Source: Collimonas fungivorans (GTDB lineage Bacteria > Pseudomonadota > Gammaproteobacteria > Burkholderiales > Burkholderiaceae_D). Taken from it: a DNA stretch of 64,000 nucleotides. Below, piece after piece: positions 26,984 through 35,756 of this stretch (positions are counted from its first letter, which is position 1; each line of letters begins with the position of its first letter). Position numbers and translations under genes: made by a program. The stretch covers positions 5,394,001-5,458,000 of the forward strand of contig NZ_CP013232.1 in the NCBI RefSeq assembly GCF_001584145.1, read 5' to 3'. The notes below the pieces were generated by a model. It saw only the letters and a list, made by a program, of their open reading frames with translations. It searched no databases and was not told the origin of the DNA.

Positions 26984-27172
26984 TTACCCAGCCAACATGA
27001 CTTTGCCGGCCGGCTAGCTGCGGCCCGCGATTGTTAGACCAGCTGCTGCGCCAGCTGCTTCAAATTTCCCACGTTTTTATCAACCTACGACCGTCCGGAC
27101 ACAGCGTAAATCGCCACACGGCATGTGGCCATGAAGCTGTGCCCTGCAATTGTCTTATTTTATTGGAACGCC

Positions 27173-28072
27173 ATGTGGTTTAAAAATCTTCAGATCTACC
27201 GTATTCCCGCACCATGGGCCATCTCGGCCGAGCAACTCGAAGCTTTCCTGGCGCCGCAGGCGTTTGCCAAGTGCAGCAGCCTGGAATTGCAAAGCCAGGG
27301 CTGGCTGTCGCCGCGCGACAACGGCATGCTGGTGCATAGCGTCAATCGCCAGATGATGATCTTGCTGGGCACGGAAAAGAAGCTGCTGCCGGCTACGGTG
27401 GTCAACCAGGTAACCAAGGCGCGCGCCGCCGAAATCGAAGAACAGCAGGGTTATGCGCCCGGCCGCAAGCAGCTCAAGGATCTCAAGGAACAGGTTACCG
27501 ACGAACTGCTGCCGCGCGCATTCAGCATCCAGCGCAATACCTGGGTCTGGATCGATCCGGTCAATGGCTGGCTGGTGATTGATGCGGCCAGCCCGGCCAA
27601 GGCTGAAGAAATCCTCAAGCTGCTGCTGGCCTCGGTCGACAAATTGCAGATTTCCAGCCTGCGCACGGCACATTCGCCGCTGACTTCGATGACCAACTGG
27701 CTGGCTTCCGACGAAGCGCCGCACGGCTTTACCGTCGACCAGGATACGGAATTGCGCGCCGCCGGCGAAGGCAAGGCCACCGTACGCTACGTGCGCCACA
27801 CCATCGAAGCCGACGACGTCCGCCGCCACATCGCCTCCGGCAAGCAATGCACGCGGCTGGCGATGACCTGGGCCGACCATGTTTCGTTTGTCCTGACCGA
27901 ATCGCTGGCGATCAAGCGCATCGCGCCGCTCGACGTGCTCAAGGAAAGCAATGACACCAGCAGCAAGAACGACGACGAACGTTTCGATTCCGACATGATG
28001 CTGATGACCGGCGAGCTCAGCAAGATGCTGGGCGACCTGGTGTTCGCGCTGGGCGGCGAACCGGCCGTCTAA
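27173..28072 (+). CDS. rdgC: Recombination-associated protein RdgC
   Basis: From the ATG at 27173 ([11 protein letters not shown]) the protein has 299 aa, the usual RdgC length; a frame beginning at 27125 adds 16 unlikely residues. RdgC is a ring-shaped dimeric DNA-binding protein that limits RecA loading. Typical stretches are [29 protein letters not shown] and [13 protein letters not shown]. It is monocistronic. Confidence 0.95.
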   Translation: MWFKNLQIYRIPAPWAISAEQLEAFLAPQAFAKCSSLELQSQGWLSPRDNGMLVHSVNRQMMILLGTEKKLLPATVVNQVTKARAAEIEEQQGYAPGRKQLKDLKEQVTDELLPRAFSIQRNTWVWIDPVNGWLVIDAASPAKAEEILKLLLASVDKLQISSLRTAHSPLTSMTNWLASDEAPHGFTVDQDTELRAAGEGKATVRYVRHTIEADDVRRHIASGKQCTRLAMTWADHVSFVLTESLAIKRIAPLDVLKESNDTSSKNDDERFDSDMMLMTGELSKMLGDLVFALGGEPAV

Positions 28073-28088
28073 ATCCCGGCAACAACGC

Positions 28089-29219
28089 TCAGAAAGCCCT
28101 GATGGTGGTACCGCCGTCGGACGACTCGAAGGTGTCGGGGCTGATCATGACGCGGTTGCGGCCGGCCGCCTTGGCGCCATAGAGCGCCATGTCGGCGCGC
28201 TGGAAGGCTTCGTCTATGCTTTCGCCGGGGCGGAAGTCGGTAATCCCGATCGACGCCGTGAGGATGATGTCCTTGCCGAACTTGCTCCAGTCGTACATTT
28301 CTGTCTCGGCGCAGATGCGGTCCAGCGCCGTCACGCCTTCCTGCACCGTGGTGCCGGTCAGCACCAGCACGAACTCGTCGCCGCCGTAGCGGGCGAAGTG
28401 GTCGCTCAGGCGCATTTCGTTGCGCACGATCTCGACAAAGGTCTTCAGCACCAGGTCGCCGGCAGCGTGGCCGAAATTGTCATTGACTGACTTGAAGCCG
28501 TCCAGGTCGAGGATGGCGATGCAGAACGGCGTACCGCCGCGCTGGAAGCGTTTCTGCTCGACCGCCAGGATTTCCATCAGCGAACGGCGGTTTTCGATAT
28601 TGGTCAGCTCGTCGCGGGTGGCCAGCTCCTGCACCCGCTTCATGGCCAGCACCAGCTGCTGGTTCTTTTCCATGATCTTGCGCTGCATGCGGCTCAGCAT
28701 GTTGGTCAGGTAGATGCAGCGGCCCAGCGTCAGGATGAAAGACAGGCACACCAGCAACTGGCTGAAATTGCTCGCCACCGGAAAACTCAGGTGCGCGCCG
28801 GCCACGCTGAAAGCCAGCACCAGCGCCAGCGAACCGATCAGCCAGCTGACCACGTACCAGAAGGTGCTCAGGCCGAGCACGCCGAAGCCGTAGATGACAA
28901 AAAAATTGATCAGGAACAGGTAGCCGACCTGGGGCGCCAGGATCAGGAAGCAGGTCTGCAGCAGCAAGGCCGTCACCACCTGGGCGAAAGTCAGGCCAGG
29001 ATCCTTGTAGCGGCGGTTTACGCCGCTGCGGATCAGCAGGTAGTAGGCGCCGTTGACCACCACCACGACCATGGCGTACAGCAGCGCGATTTCCGGCCGG
29101 ATCACCCCGGCCCGGACAAAACCCCACAGCAGCATGGCGTCCAGCAGGCCGCTCAGGGCGACACGCCCGAGCATGCCCAATGCCATCGCATTCATTTCTT
29201 TTCGTCGTTGCTGTTTCAT
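28089..29219 (-). CDS. Membrane-bound diguanylate cyclase
   Basis: This 376-aa protein has six or so membrane helices over residues 10-185, a short coiled linker and a GGDEF domain (about 205-365) with an intact active site RYGGDEF. An RLSD inhibitory-site motif stands five residues before it. It should make cyclic-di-GMP with product inhibition. The membrane part is not a MASE domain I can name. It is convergent with rdgC and monocistronic. Confidence 0.92.
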   Translation of the reverse strand: MKQQRRKEMNAMALGMLGRVALSGLLDAMLLWGFVRAGVIRPEIALLYAMVVVVVNGAYYLLIRSGVNRRYKDPGLTFAQVVTALLLQTCFLILAPQVGYLFLINFFVIYGFGVLGLSTFWYVVSWLIGSLALVLAFSVAGAHLSFPVASNFSQLLVCLSFILTLGRCIYLTNMLSRMQRKIMEKNQQLVLAMKRVQELATRDELTNIENRRSLMEILAVEQKRFQRGGTPFCIAILDLDGFKSVNDNFGHAAGDLVLKTFVEIVRNEMRLSDHFARYGGDEFVLVLTGTTVQEGVTALDRICAETEMYDWSKFGKDIILTASIGITDFRPGESIDEAFQRADMALYGAKAAGRNRVMISPDTFESSDGGTTIRAF

Positions 29220-29536
29220 GTCGGCCGGTTTCCGTTGGTTGCCATTGTATTCTTTACCCCTGGCAACAAACAGCCACGCATGACAGACCGCAATTCACTT
29301 TTTCAGGGAAATGGATGCAGGACATGGTACTAAAGGGAAACATTAAGGCCATGTTCTGGCGAGCGCACGGATGCGGGATTAAGTTATCTATCAAAATTAT
29401 TGCACTACAGATATTCTATAGCTTACTGGGAATTTAAGCCGCATCTTCTATAACTGACAAGATCGAAGTGCAAAACGGCAAAAGCGGCGCAGCAAATTTT
29501 AGGGTGTCTTTAGCGTTTTAAGGGGATCAGGACAGC
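29220..29536. other. Intergenic region without visible genes
   Basis: This is 317 bp between divergent genes. It is AT-rich in its middle (29380-29450), as expected for promoters, and no repeat, RNA or supported ORF was found. Confidence 0.5.
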
Positions 29537-30055
29537 ATGAGAGTCATTATTTTATTATTAGTTGCCGTCGGGATAGGCACTTGGTACTGGAATCGTCAAA
29601 ATTCCATTGATGAAGAGAGCGTGACCCGCTTTTACGACACCGCCACCGAACATGTCCTGAATGGCCGCGGCAAGGAGCTGTGCGCCATGCTGAGCAAGGA
29701 TTTCACGCGCACCGGCATCAATTCCACCAGCCAGGGCCGGGTCCAGGAAAACGCCGACAAGGAAGAAACCTGCGACAGGTACAACAAGATGTTCGAAGCG
29801 GTGGCGCAAGCCGGACGGCAGGGCGGCGTCTCGACCAATTACCAGGTCAACGTCGAGCATATCGAGATCAGCAAGGACCGCAAGAGCGCGGAGGTGAAGG
29901 TGTCCTCCAGCGTCAGCATGGCGCTGGGGCCGATCGGCAGGATCGCCGAGACCCGGGACAAGAGCAGCGAAACGCTGGTGATCCGCAACGGCAAGCTGCT
30001 GCTGCAGAAATCCGAGGGCACTGCGATTACCCGCACCATAGGCGATCGTTTTTGA
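29537..30055 (+). CDS. Membrane-anchored hypothetical protein
   Basis: This 172-aa protein has an N-terminal membrane anchor or signal (VIILLLVAVGIGTWYW), then a soluble alpha+beta region that looks NTF2/DUF4440-like in outline (VTRFYDTATEHVLNGRGKELCAML; later NVEHIEISKDRKSAEVKV). The assignment to that fold is inference. GGGGATCAGG before the ATG may serve as ribosome site. A strong terminator follows. Confidence 0.65.
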   Translation: MRVIILLLVAVGIGTWYWNRQNSIDEESVTRFYDTATEHVLNGRGKELCAMLSKDFTRTGINSTSQGRVQENADKEETCDRYNKMFEAVAQAGRQGGVSTNYQVNVEHIEISKDRKSAEVKVSSSVSMALGPIGRIAETRDKSSETLVIRNGKLLLQKSEGTAITRTIGDRF

Positions 30056-30078
30056 TGATGCCCTGAGCCACGGGTAAT

Positions 30079-30107
30079 AAAAAGACGACCTCGGGGGTCG
30101 TCTTTTT
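30079..30107. terminator. Bidirectional Rho-independent terminator
   Basis: The stem AAAAAGACGACC / GGTCGTCTTTTT with a 5-nt loop works on both strands and ends the gene at 29537-30055. Confidence 0.85.
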
Positions 30108-30125
30108 ATTTGAATTCGATACTTG

Positions 30126-30183
30126 AAATAAAAACGCCCGCTTGCGCGGGCATTTGTATTCTTGGCGGAGTGGACGGGACTCG
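30126..30183. repeat. Upstream copy of a 58-bp direct repeat carrying the tRNA-Asp 3' end
   Basis: The copy is identical to 30313-30370 and contains the terminator hairpin plus the last 20 or so bases of tRNA-Asp, but no tRNA body follows. The spacer (30184-30312) holds three further hairpins, including ATATTCCCGC / GCGGGAATAT. Confidence 0.85.
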
Positions 30184-30312
30184 CCTACATCCTGCAGGCC
30201 GCTGCTGCGCTTGCAAGCGCAGCCCTTCGATTCCCGCCGGAAGCCGCGCAGGCGGCTTCCTCCACTCCGCAGAGCGATATTCCCGCAAGCGGGAATATGA
30301 AACCGGACTTAC

Positions 30313-30370
30313 AAATAAAAACGCCCGCTTGCGCGGGCATTTGTATTCTTGGCGGAGTGGACGGGACTCG
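30313..30370 (-). repeat. Functional copy of the 58-bp repeat: tRNA-Asp 3' end and terminator
   Basis: On the minus strand GCCCGCGCAAGCGGGC followed by GTTTTTATTT forms a Rho-independent terminator about 10 bp past the tRNA CCA end. The same 58 bp occur at 30126-30183. Confidence 0.85.
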
Positions 30371-30426
30371 AACCCGCGACCCCCGGCGTGACAGGCCGGT
30401 ATTCTAACCAACTGAACTACCACTCC
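30350..30426 (-). tRNA. tRNA-Asp (GTC)
   Basis: A 77-nt gene including encoded CCA. The acceptor stem GGAGTGG pairs with CCACTCC; the anticodon loop centres on GTC; the T arm reads GGGTTCGAGTCCC. It lies just downstream of tRNA-Val on the same strand, and the pair is probably co-transcribed. Confidence 0.95.
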
Positions 30427-30460
30427 TAAACTGCTGCTTCATTAAGATCATCTGGCTACT

Positions 30461-30536
30461 TGGTGGGTGCTGAGAGGCTCGAACTCCCGACCTACGCCTT
30501 GTAAGGGCGCCGCTCTACCAACTGAGCTAAGCACCC
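30461..30536 (-). tRNA. tRNA-Val (TAC)
   Basis: A 76-nt gene including CCA. The acceptor GGGTGCT pairs with AGCACCC, the D arm is AGCTCAGTTGGTAGAGC, and the anticodon loop CTTACAA gives TAC. It is 34 bp upstream of tRNA-Asp. Confidence 0.95.
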
Positions 30537-30900
30537 AAAATGCACACTTAGTCAGCCAAATTTTCTTAGCGTATGTCACTACGCCTGAAGGGGGCAGATT
30601 GTACAACGGTTTTTTTAAATTTACTAGCGCTTCGTCGCATTTTGTTTTGAAAAGTTTTTTGCAATATGCCATTTCGGCCCGCCAGCCGCCTGTTTGCCTG
30701 GTTCGGCACGATTGCCGCAGGTATTAAATGTTGATTGTTATTTTTTGTTTGAATCGGTTTGCCGAAACGGAACACCGGATATCAGTCGGCTGTCATAACA
30801 GGACGCTGCTATATTCATGGGCAGCGACAGGTGATCTTATTGTCTCGCCTCAACGCCGGCAATTATTGGTATTTAATTAACTTAAATCATAAAAAGAACC
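30537..30900. other. Intergenic region, promoter for the tRNA pair
   Basis: This is 364 bp of AT-rich sequence between the tRNA pair and the lipoprotein gene. I see no supported gene or repeat. The tRNA promoter should lie at about 30550-30620 on the minus strand. Confidence 0.45.
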
Positions 30901-31371
30901 ATGATGAATGCCAAGATCCGCGCCAGCCTGTACTGCACAAGTGTGATCATGCTGGCGGCCTGCACCAACAAGCTGGCGGAAACGCCGGCGCCGCCCGCCA
31001 CCACCCCCAACGCAACCTCGACCGCCGCCACCCTGGACGACTACAAGCGCGCGCTGGCGCAACGCATTGTCGCGGTCAACTCGACCCAGGTGTATGTCGG
31101 GCGGCCGCAGGCGTTGCTGCGCGCCGTGATCGTGCTGAAATATTTCGTCAACGCCGACGGCCAGCTGCTGCGCGCCGACGTCCTGCGCACCAACCGCGAC
31201 CGCAAGGCCGAAGCCACGGCGCTGGCGGCATTGCGCCGCGCCGCGCCCTTCCCCAAGCCCGACAGCCGCTTCCTGCGGCGTGGCGAAGTCGAACTGGCGG
31301 AAAGCTGGCTGTTCAACGACGACGGCCGTTTCCAGCTGCGCTCGGTGGCCGAACAGCAGATGGACGAGTAG
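30901..31371 (+). CDS. TonB C-terminal-like lipoprotein
   Basis: This 156-aa protein has a lipobox (MLAAC, Cys21) behind a signal sequence and a Pro/Thr linker. Its domain resembles the C-terminal domain of TonB (VLKYFVNADGQLLRADVLRTN, then ATALAALRRAAPFPKP). Without the N-terminal membrane anchor for ExbBD coupling it is probably not a classical TonB. Function is unknown. Confidence 0.72.
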   Translation: MMNAKIRASLYCTSVIMLAACTNKLAETPAPPATTPNATSTAATLDDYKRALAQRIVAVNSTQVYVGRPQALLRAVIVLKYFVNADGQLLRADVLRTNRDRKAEATALAALRRAAPFPKPDSRFLRRGEVELAESWLFNDDGRFQLRSVAEQQMDE

Positions 31372-31503
31372 CGGCCGGCTTGCTTCCTGCGCGCTTCTCG
31401 CCTACCATCGAGCCATCAGCCTGAACGCAATGCAGGACTCCGTGAGATATCCCACCACGCCGCGTTCGCACTTATCCCCCTTTTTCTACGAGACAGTACA
31501 GTC

Positions 31504-31914
31504 ATGGATATCCAGCCGCCACTCATCATCTCCAGTTTCGACCTGGAGCGTATTGAACAATTGCTGGCGTCCAGCGCTTACCGCAACCTGCCCGGCGTCG
31601 ACGCCCTGCAAAACGAGCTGGGGCGCGCCACCGTGGTCGCTCCCGAAGATATTCCGCCGGGCGTAATCACCATGAATTCGGCGGTGCGTTTCGTCGACGA
31701 GGTCAGCAATACCGAATACGGCATGACGCTGGCCTATCCGAGCCCGTCCAACGCGCCTGACGCGGTATCGATACTGGCGCCGGTCGGCAGCGCCCTGCTC
31801 GGCCTGTCGGTGGGACAGTCGATTTCCTGGCAAGGTCCGGGCGGCCGTCCCTTGCAATTGCGTATACTGGACGTGACGTACCAGCCGGAAGCCAACGGCG
31901 AATTCCATCTTTAA
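31504..31914 (+). CDS. rnk: Rnk: regulator of nucleoside diphosphate kinase
   Basis: This 136-aa protein matches Rnk: an N-terminal helical hairpin (FDLERIEQLLAS) and a GreA-like C-terminal domain (ISILAPVGSALLGLSVGQSISW) with the start DIPPGVITMNSAVRF. Rnk binds RNA polymerase in the secondary channel region and affects nucleotide pools. No operon partner is evident. Confidence 0.93.
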   Translation: MDIQPPLIISSFDLERIEQLLASSAYRNLPGVDALQNELGRATVVAPEDIPPGVITMNSAVRFVDEVSNTEYGMTLAYPSPSNAPDAVSILAPVGSALLGLSVGQSISWQGPGGRPLQLRILDVTYQPEANGEFHL

Positions 31915-31991
31915 GCTCCGGCACGGCGGCAGCAGATTTTAAGGACGCGCGATTTTCGCGTCCGTTACACCAAGAATAAAGACAAGTCACC

Positions 31992-32501
31992 ATGTTAAGC
32001 GCAGATTACCAACGTCCCGCCAAGCTCTACCGCTATTCGGAGCGGCAATGGCTGGAACGTTCCTTGACGCTCGGAGAATTCCGTTTGCGTCCACCTGCAG
32101 AAAGCCTGCAGATCAGCAATCTCCACCACTCGCACGGCGCGGCAAAACGCGCCACGCCGCAACTGCTGACCCTGAGCATGAGCAGCAGCGACGACGCCGG
32201 CCTGTTCAGCGCATTCGCGCCGTCGGACTGCTGCCTGGTGATCCATGATACCGAGCATTTCGGCGAACTGATCCACCGCGCCGCGCAGCGGCTGCTGCCG
32301 AACTGGGCCGGGATCGACGCTGCCGTCAGCTACGGCCAGCCCAGTCCCCTGGGCAGCGCTTTCAGCAAAGGCAAGCGCGATGCATCCCAGCATGAATGGC
32401 TGTTTGCCTGGCGGCCGGCGCAGGCGACCATCACCTTGCGCCCGATCGTCATCCAGATCGGCAGCATCGAAGCGATCGCCGAACTGCGCGACAGGAAATA
32501 A
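31992..32501 (+). CDS. Conserved hypothetical protein
   Basis: This 169-aa protein starts MLSADYQRPAKLYRYSERQWLERSLTLG and alternates Arg-rich and hydrophobic strands. I do not recognise a named family, but the codon use matches the neighbouring core genes. It lies 77 bp downstream of rnk, co-oriented. Confidence 0.6.
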   Translation: MLSADYQRPAKLYRYSERQWLERSLTLGEFRLRPPAESLQISNLHHSHGAAKRATPQLLTLSMSSSDDAGLFSAFAPSDCCLVIHDTEHFGELIHRAAQRLLPNWAGIDAAVSYGQPSPLGSAFSKGKRDASQHEWLFAWRPAQATITLRPIVIQIGSIEAIAELRDRK

Positions 32502-32674
32502 GGCATGATTGCCGCAGCACAAGGCGGCAATCAGGTGCACATTCAATGTCAAACAGACACTTTGTTGGCAGATAAGCACAGTAGCCTGTATCATCGAACG
32601 CTAAGCTAGCCTGACCGCAGCATTTGCAGAAGCGGTTGGCTATACTTGAAAATCATGAATGAAGGAGCCACACG

Positions 32675-32974
32675 ATGCACCGATCCACTCTGAGAACCCG
32701 CAGCGATTTCCGCAGCATGGTCGAAGACGCGCAAGAACTGTTTCGCGAAGCTGCCGCCACCACCGGCGAGAAAGCTGAAGACCTGCGCGACAAAGGTTTG
32801 GAACTACTTGACACGGCCGTGTCTAAAGCACAAGACGTGCAAGCAGCGGCAATCGAGGCGGGCAAGGAAATTGCCGCCACCACCGACGACTATGTCCAGG
32901 AAAACCCGTGGCGCGCAATCGCCATTTCCGCCGGCATCGGCTTGCTGGTCGGCCTGGCCATTTCCCGTAAATAA
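32675..32974 (+). CDS. DUF883 family (YqjD/ElaB) protein
   Basis: This 99-aa protein has a long amphipathic helix (residues 1-70) and a C-terminal membrane helix (AIAISAGIGLLVGLAIS) with the GIGLLVG signature of YqjD/ElaB proteins, which tether ribosomes to the inner membrane. It is the first gene of the YqjD-YqjE-YqjK run. Confidence 0.9.
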   Translation: MHRSTLRTRSDFRSMVEDAQELFREAAATTGEKAEDLRDKGLELLDTAVSKAQDVQAAAIEAGKEIAATTDDYVQENPWRAIAISAGIGLLVGLAISRK

Positions 32975-32998
32975 CCGCAGCATAACTGTCAGGCTCGC

Positions 32999-33385
32999 AT
33001 GAACCCACAACAACCCAAGCAAAGCAGTCCGGGTCTGGTGTCCGGGCTGGTCGGCACCGCCAAGAACATGTTTGCGCTGGTAATCAGCCGCATCGAACTG
33101 GCCGCGCTGGAATTCTCGGAGATCGGCTCGCACCTGTTCAAGCTGTTCCTGGTCTGCGCGCTCGGCATCGTCGCCTTGTGGTTTGCGCTGGCCTTCTGGA
33201 GCGGCTTGCTGCTGGTGCTGGCATGGGACGCCCTGGGCTGGAAGATACTGCTGATCCTGGCGGCATTTTTCACCATCGTGACGATCGGCACCGGCTTTTA
33301 TGTGCGCAGCGTGCTGCGCCAGGGCCGGCTCGGCTTGCCGGTCACCATGGCTGAGCTGCGCAAAGATCGCGACGCCTTACTTTGA
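32999..33385 (+). CDS. Phage holin family (YqjE-like) membrane protein
   Basis: This 128-aa protein has two membrane helices (about 45-70 and 75-100) and a short basic tail, as in YqjE/holin-3.6 family proteins. It begins 24 bp after the DUF883 stop and its stop overlaps the next reading frame. Confidence 0.85.
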   Translation: MNPQQPKQSSPGLVSGLVGTAKNMFALVISRIELAALEFSEIGSHLFKLFLVCALGIVALWFALAFWSGLLLVLAWDALGWKILLILAAFFTIVTIGTGFYVRSVLRQGRLGLPVTMAELRKDRDALL

Positions 33386-33399
33386 ACACGGAAGCCGAC

Positions 33400-33777
33400 A
33401 TGGGCAGATACGCAGGACCGGACAGCAACCTTTCCACCGCGGAGCGCAAGCAGAAGCTGCTGCAGGAAGGCGCCGCCTTCCGCGCCGACATGCTGGTCTC
33501 GCGCGATATCGTGCGCACCAACCTGAACAGCAAATCGCTGGCGACCATTTTACTGGGCCGGATGACCGGCATCGCTTCATCGGTGTTCAGCAACCGCGGC
33601 AATCTGAAAGGCAGCAACCTGCCTGCCATGCTGCCTTTGCTGCTGACCGGCGCGTCGTGGTTATCGAAACGCCGTACCCGCAAACCCCTTCTTATCGGCG
33701 CCGCCCTGCTTGCTGCAATCGGCGGCGCCGCTTATGTCAACAGCAGGAAAAGCAAGACAACAACAGATGATGAATAA
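33400..33777 (+). CDS. YqjK-like hypothetical protein
   Basis: From the ATG at 33400, preceded by GGAAG at a good distance, the protein has 125 aa; a TTG at 33382 would overlap the previous stop. A basic N-terminal half is followed by a hydrophobic C-terminal region (LIGAALLAAIGGAAYV). Third gene of the set; function is unknown. A terminator follows at once. Confidence 0.75.
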   Translation: MGRYAGPDSNLSTAERKQKLLQEGAAFRADMLVSRDIVRTNLNSKSLATILLGRMTGIASSVFSNRGNLKGSNLPAMLPLLLTGASWLSKRRTRKPLLIGAALLAAIGGAAYVNSRKSKTTTDDE

Positions 33778-33809
33778 CCGCGGCCTCCAGCCGGAGGCTG
33801 CGGTTTTTT
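33778..33809 (+). terminator. Rho-independent terminator
   Basis: CCGCGGCCTCC / GGAGGCTGCGG forms a stem with one mismatch and is followed by six T. It ends the DUF883-YqjE-YqjK transcript. Confidence 0.85.
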
Positions 33810-33843
33810 GCTGGCGCTGTCTCAACCTTAGAAAGGAAAGACC

Positions 33844-34536
33844 ATGAATAAATTCAAGTTGGGTGCCCTGGTTCTCGCAATTACAATGGCAACCGCGGGC
33901 TGTGCCGACATGTCGGAGACCCAAAGAGGAACTGCGATGGGCGCTGGCGCAGGCGCTGTGCTGGGCGGCCTGGTGGGCGGCATTGCCGGCCCCGGCGGCG
34001 CCGGACGGACAGCTGCAGGCGCGGCGATCGGCGCTGCGATTGGCGCAGTTGGCGGCAATATCTGGGGTAAACGCCAGCAGGACCAGAAACTGGCGATGGA
34101 AAGAGCTACTGCCGGTACTAACGTACAAGTCACCCAGACTGCCGATAACCGCCTGAAGGTGAATGTTCCAGCCGATACCGGCTTTGCTACCGGCCGCGCC
34201 GACCTGAATCCGGCCCTGCGTCCGATCCTGGACCAGCTGGCAACATCGCTGGCTCAGAGCCCTACGTCCCTGGTGGAAGTCTATGGCCATACCGACAATA
34301 CCGGCACGGACGCCATCAACGGCCCACTGTCACGCCAGCGTGCGCAAAATGTCGCCAGCTACCTGAGCAGCCGCGGTATCGCGTCCAACCGTATCACCAT
34401 GGATGGCCTCGGCTCCACGCAACCTCTGGTCGCCAACGATACGGCTGCCAACCGTGCGGTCAACCGCCGTGCGGAAATCTACGTCCGCGAACCGGCTCCT
34501 GCCCAGCAGGGCCAGCCGCAAGCACAAGCCTATTGA
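33844..34536 (+). CDS. OmpA-family lipoprotein with glycine zipper (YiaD-like)
   Basis: This 230-aa protein has a lipobox (TAGC, Cys near residue 20), a glycine-zipper segment (GAGAGAVLGGLVGGIAGPGG) and a C-terminal OmpA peptidoglycan-binding domain (DTGFATGRADL, then VYGHTDNTG and SRQRAQNVASYL). It is presumably anchored in the outer membrane and bound to the wall. It is monocistronic with its own terminator. Confidence 0.92.
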   Translation: MNKFKLGALVLAITMATAGCADMSETQRGTAMGAGAGAVLGGLVGGIAGPGGAGRTAAGAAIGAAIGAVGGNIWGKRQQDQKLAMERATAGTNVQVTQTADNRLKVNVPADTGFATGRADLNPALRPILDQLATSLAQSPTSLVEVYGHTDNTGTDAINGPLSRQRAQNVASYLSSRGIASNRITMDGLGSTQPLVANDTAANRAVNRRAEIYVREPAPAQQGQPQAQAY

Positions 34537-34558
34537 TCTTCAACCCGAATCTTCGGGC

Positions 34559-34596
34559 AAAAAAAAGCCAGTCAATGTTTTTGACTGGCTTTTTTT
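34559..34596. terminator. Bidirectional terminator
   Basis: AAAAAAAAGCCAGTCAA pairs with TTGACTGGCTTTTTTT. It ends both the OmpA gene (plus) and the cytochrome gene (minus). Confidence 0.9.
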
Positions 34597-34614
34597 ACGA
34601 CTGGCTATGCTGAA

Positions 34615-35226
34615 TTATTTTGCTGCAGGCTCCGAAGCGGCGCTGGCTGCGGCAGAAGCGGAAGCCGCGGCGCTTGCCGAAGCATCGGCCGCAGCGGCCG
34701 GTGCAGCGGCAGGAGCCGGCACTTCCGGTTCCTTGAACTTGCCGCCCGACTGGTTGGCCATGTAGACCACGGCGCGCGCAACTTCGATATCGTCGAGGTC
34801 GGCATTGCCGCCCTTGGCAGGCATCGCCCGCAAGCCGTGCAGCGCATATCCGACTACCTTGTCGTAGCCTTCGGCCAGGCGCGGACCCCAGGCGCCGGCA
34901 TCGCCGACCTTAGGTGCACCGGCAACGCCGGCTGCGTGGCATGCGGCGCAGGTGGACTTGAAGACCTCTTCGCCCGACAGCAACTGCTTAGGCGCGTTGA
35001 CATCCTTGAAGGTGAAACCGGCATCGGCCACGGGGCTGATGCGGGCAGCAATCGCTTCCGCAGTCTGCCCCTCGGAACCGGCGCCGACCTTCTTGCCGGC
35101 AGTGACGTATTGCACCAGCAATACGATGCAGATGATGGGGACCAGAAAGCCCGCTGCAATGGCAACGATCAGCTGCTTAGGTGTCCTGATCGCGGATTGA
35201 TGTTCTTCGTTATGTGCGTCGCTCAT
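34615..35226 (-). CDS. Membrane-anchored c5-type cytochrome
   Basis: From the ATG at 35226 (MSDAHNEEHQSAIRT) the protein has 203 aa. It has an N-terminal membrane anchor (LIVAIAAGFLVPIICIVLLVQYV), one haem-binding CAACH motif and a distal Met in AMPAKGG, the pattern of cytochrome c5/CycB proteins, then an Ala/Ser/Pro-rich tail. It should carry electrons in the periplasm. Confidence 0.9.
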   Translation of the reverse strand: MSDAHNEEHQSAIRTPKQLIVAIAAGFLVPIICIVLLVQYVTAGKKVGAGSEGQTAEAIAARISPVADAGFTFKDVNAPKQLLSGEEVFKSTCAACHAAGVAGAPKVGDAGAWGPRLAEGYDKVVGYALHGLRAMPAKGGNADLDDIEVARAVVYMANQSGGKFKEPEVPAPAAAPAAAADASASAAASASAAASAASEPAAK

Positions 35227-35427
35227 GAATTCCCTCAGTACAATTTTCAAAGCCGTAGCCGGATAGGCGCCAAAAAACCGTCCGAATCGCCCAAACCGCG
35301 CACGATCCCCCGCCAAACCCTTGATTATAGTCCCAATAATTACTATTTGGAACGGCGAAACGTTGCTTTGCATGGACGCGCGCGCAGAAAAACGGTATCC
35401 TTCATGCCTCTTCACCGTTCCTCTCAT

Positions 35428-35503
35428 GCGGCTGTAGCTCAGTGGATAGAGTATTGGCCTCCGAAGCCAAGGGTCGCTGGTTCGATTCCAGCCAGCCGCA
35501 CCA
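35428..35503 (+). tRNA. tRNA-Arg (CCG)
   Basis: A 76-nt gene with encoded CCA. The acceptor GCGGCTG pairs with CAGCCGC, the anticodon stem is TTGGC/GCCAA and the loop CTCCGAA gives CCG. Its 3' end is repeated at 36843-36877, so this tRNA has served as an integration site. Confidence 0.95.
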
Positions 35504-35756
35504 GTTTTCTCCTTTTAAATCAAAATGTTGCGCATTGCGATGTTTAGCAATGATGTGCAATGTTTTGCATTTTTTGGCATCGCGCAAAATTTGTGCCGCA
35601 GCCTGGTGGCATATTCGAATCAAAAATCCTTTTATCGTATTACAGTGCTGCGATATGCCACATGTCGCTGCTTTTTGAAATACAGCGACTGATTGGGTGG
35701 CGGCCGGCCCCTTCCAATTCCTGCGATTGGAAGGAGCAGGCCGCCGTCCGAGCGCG

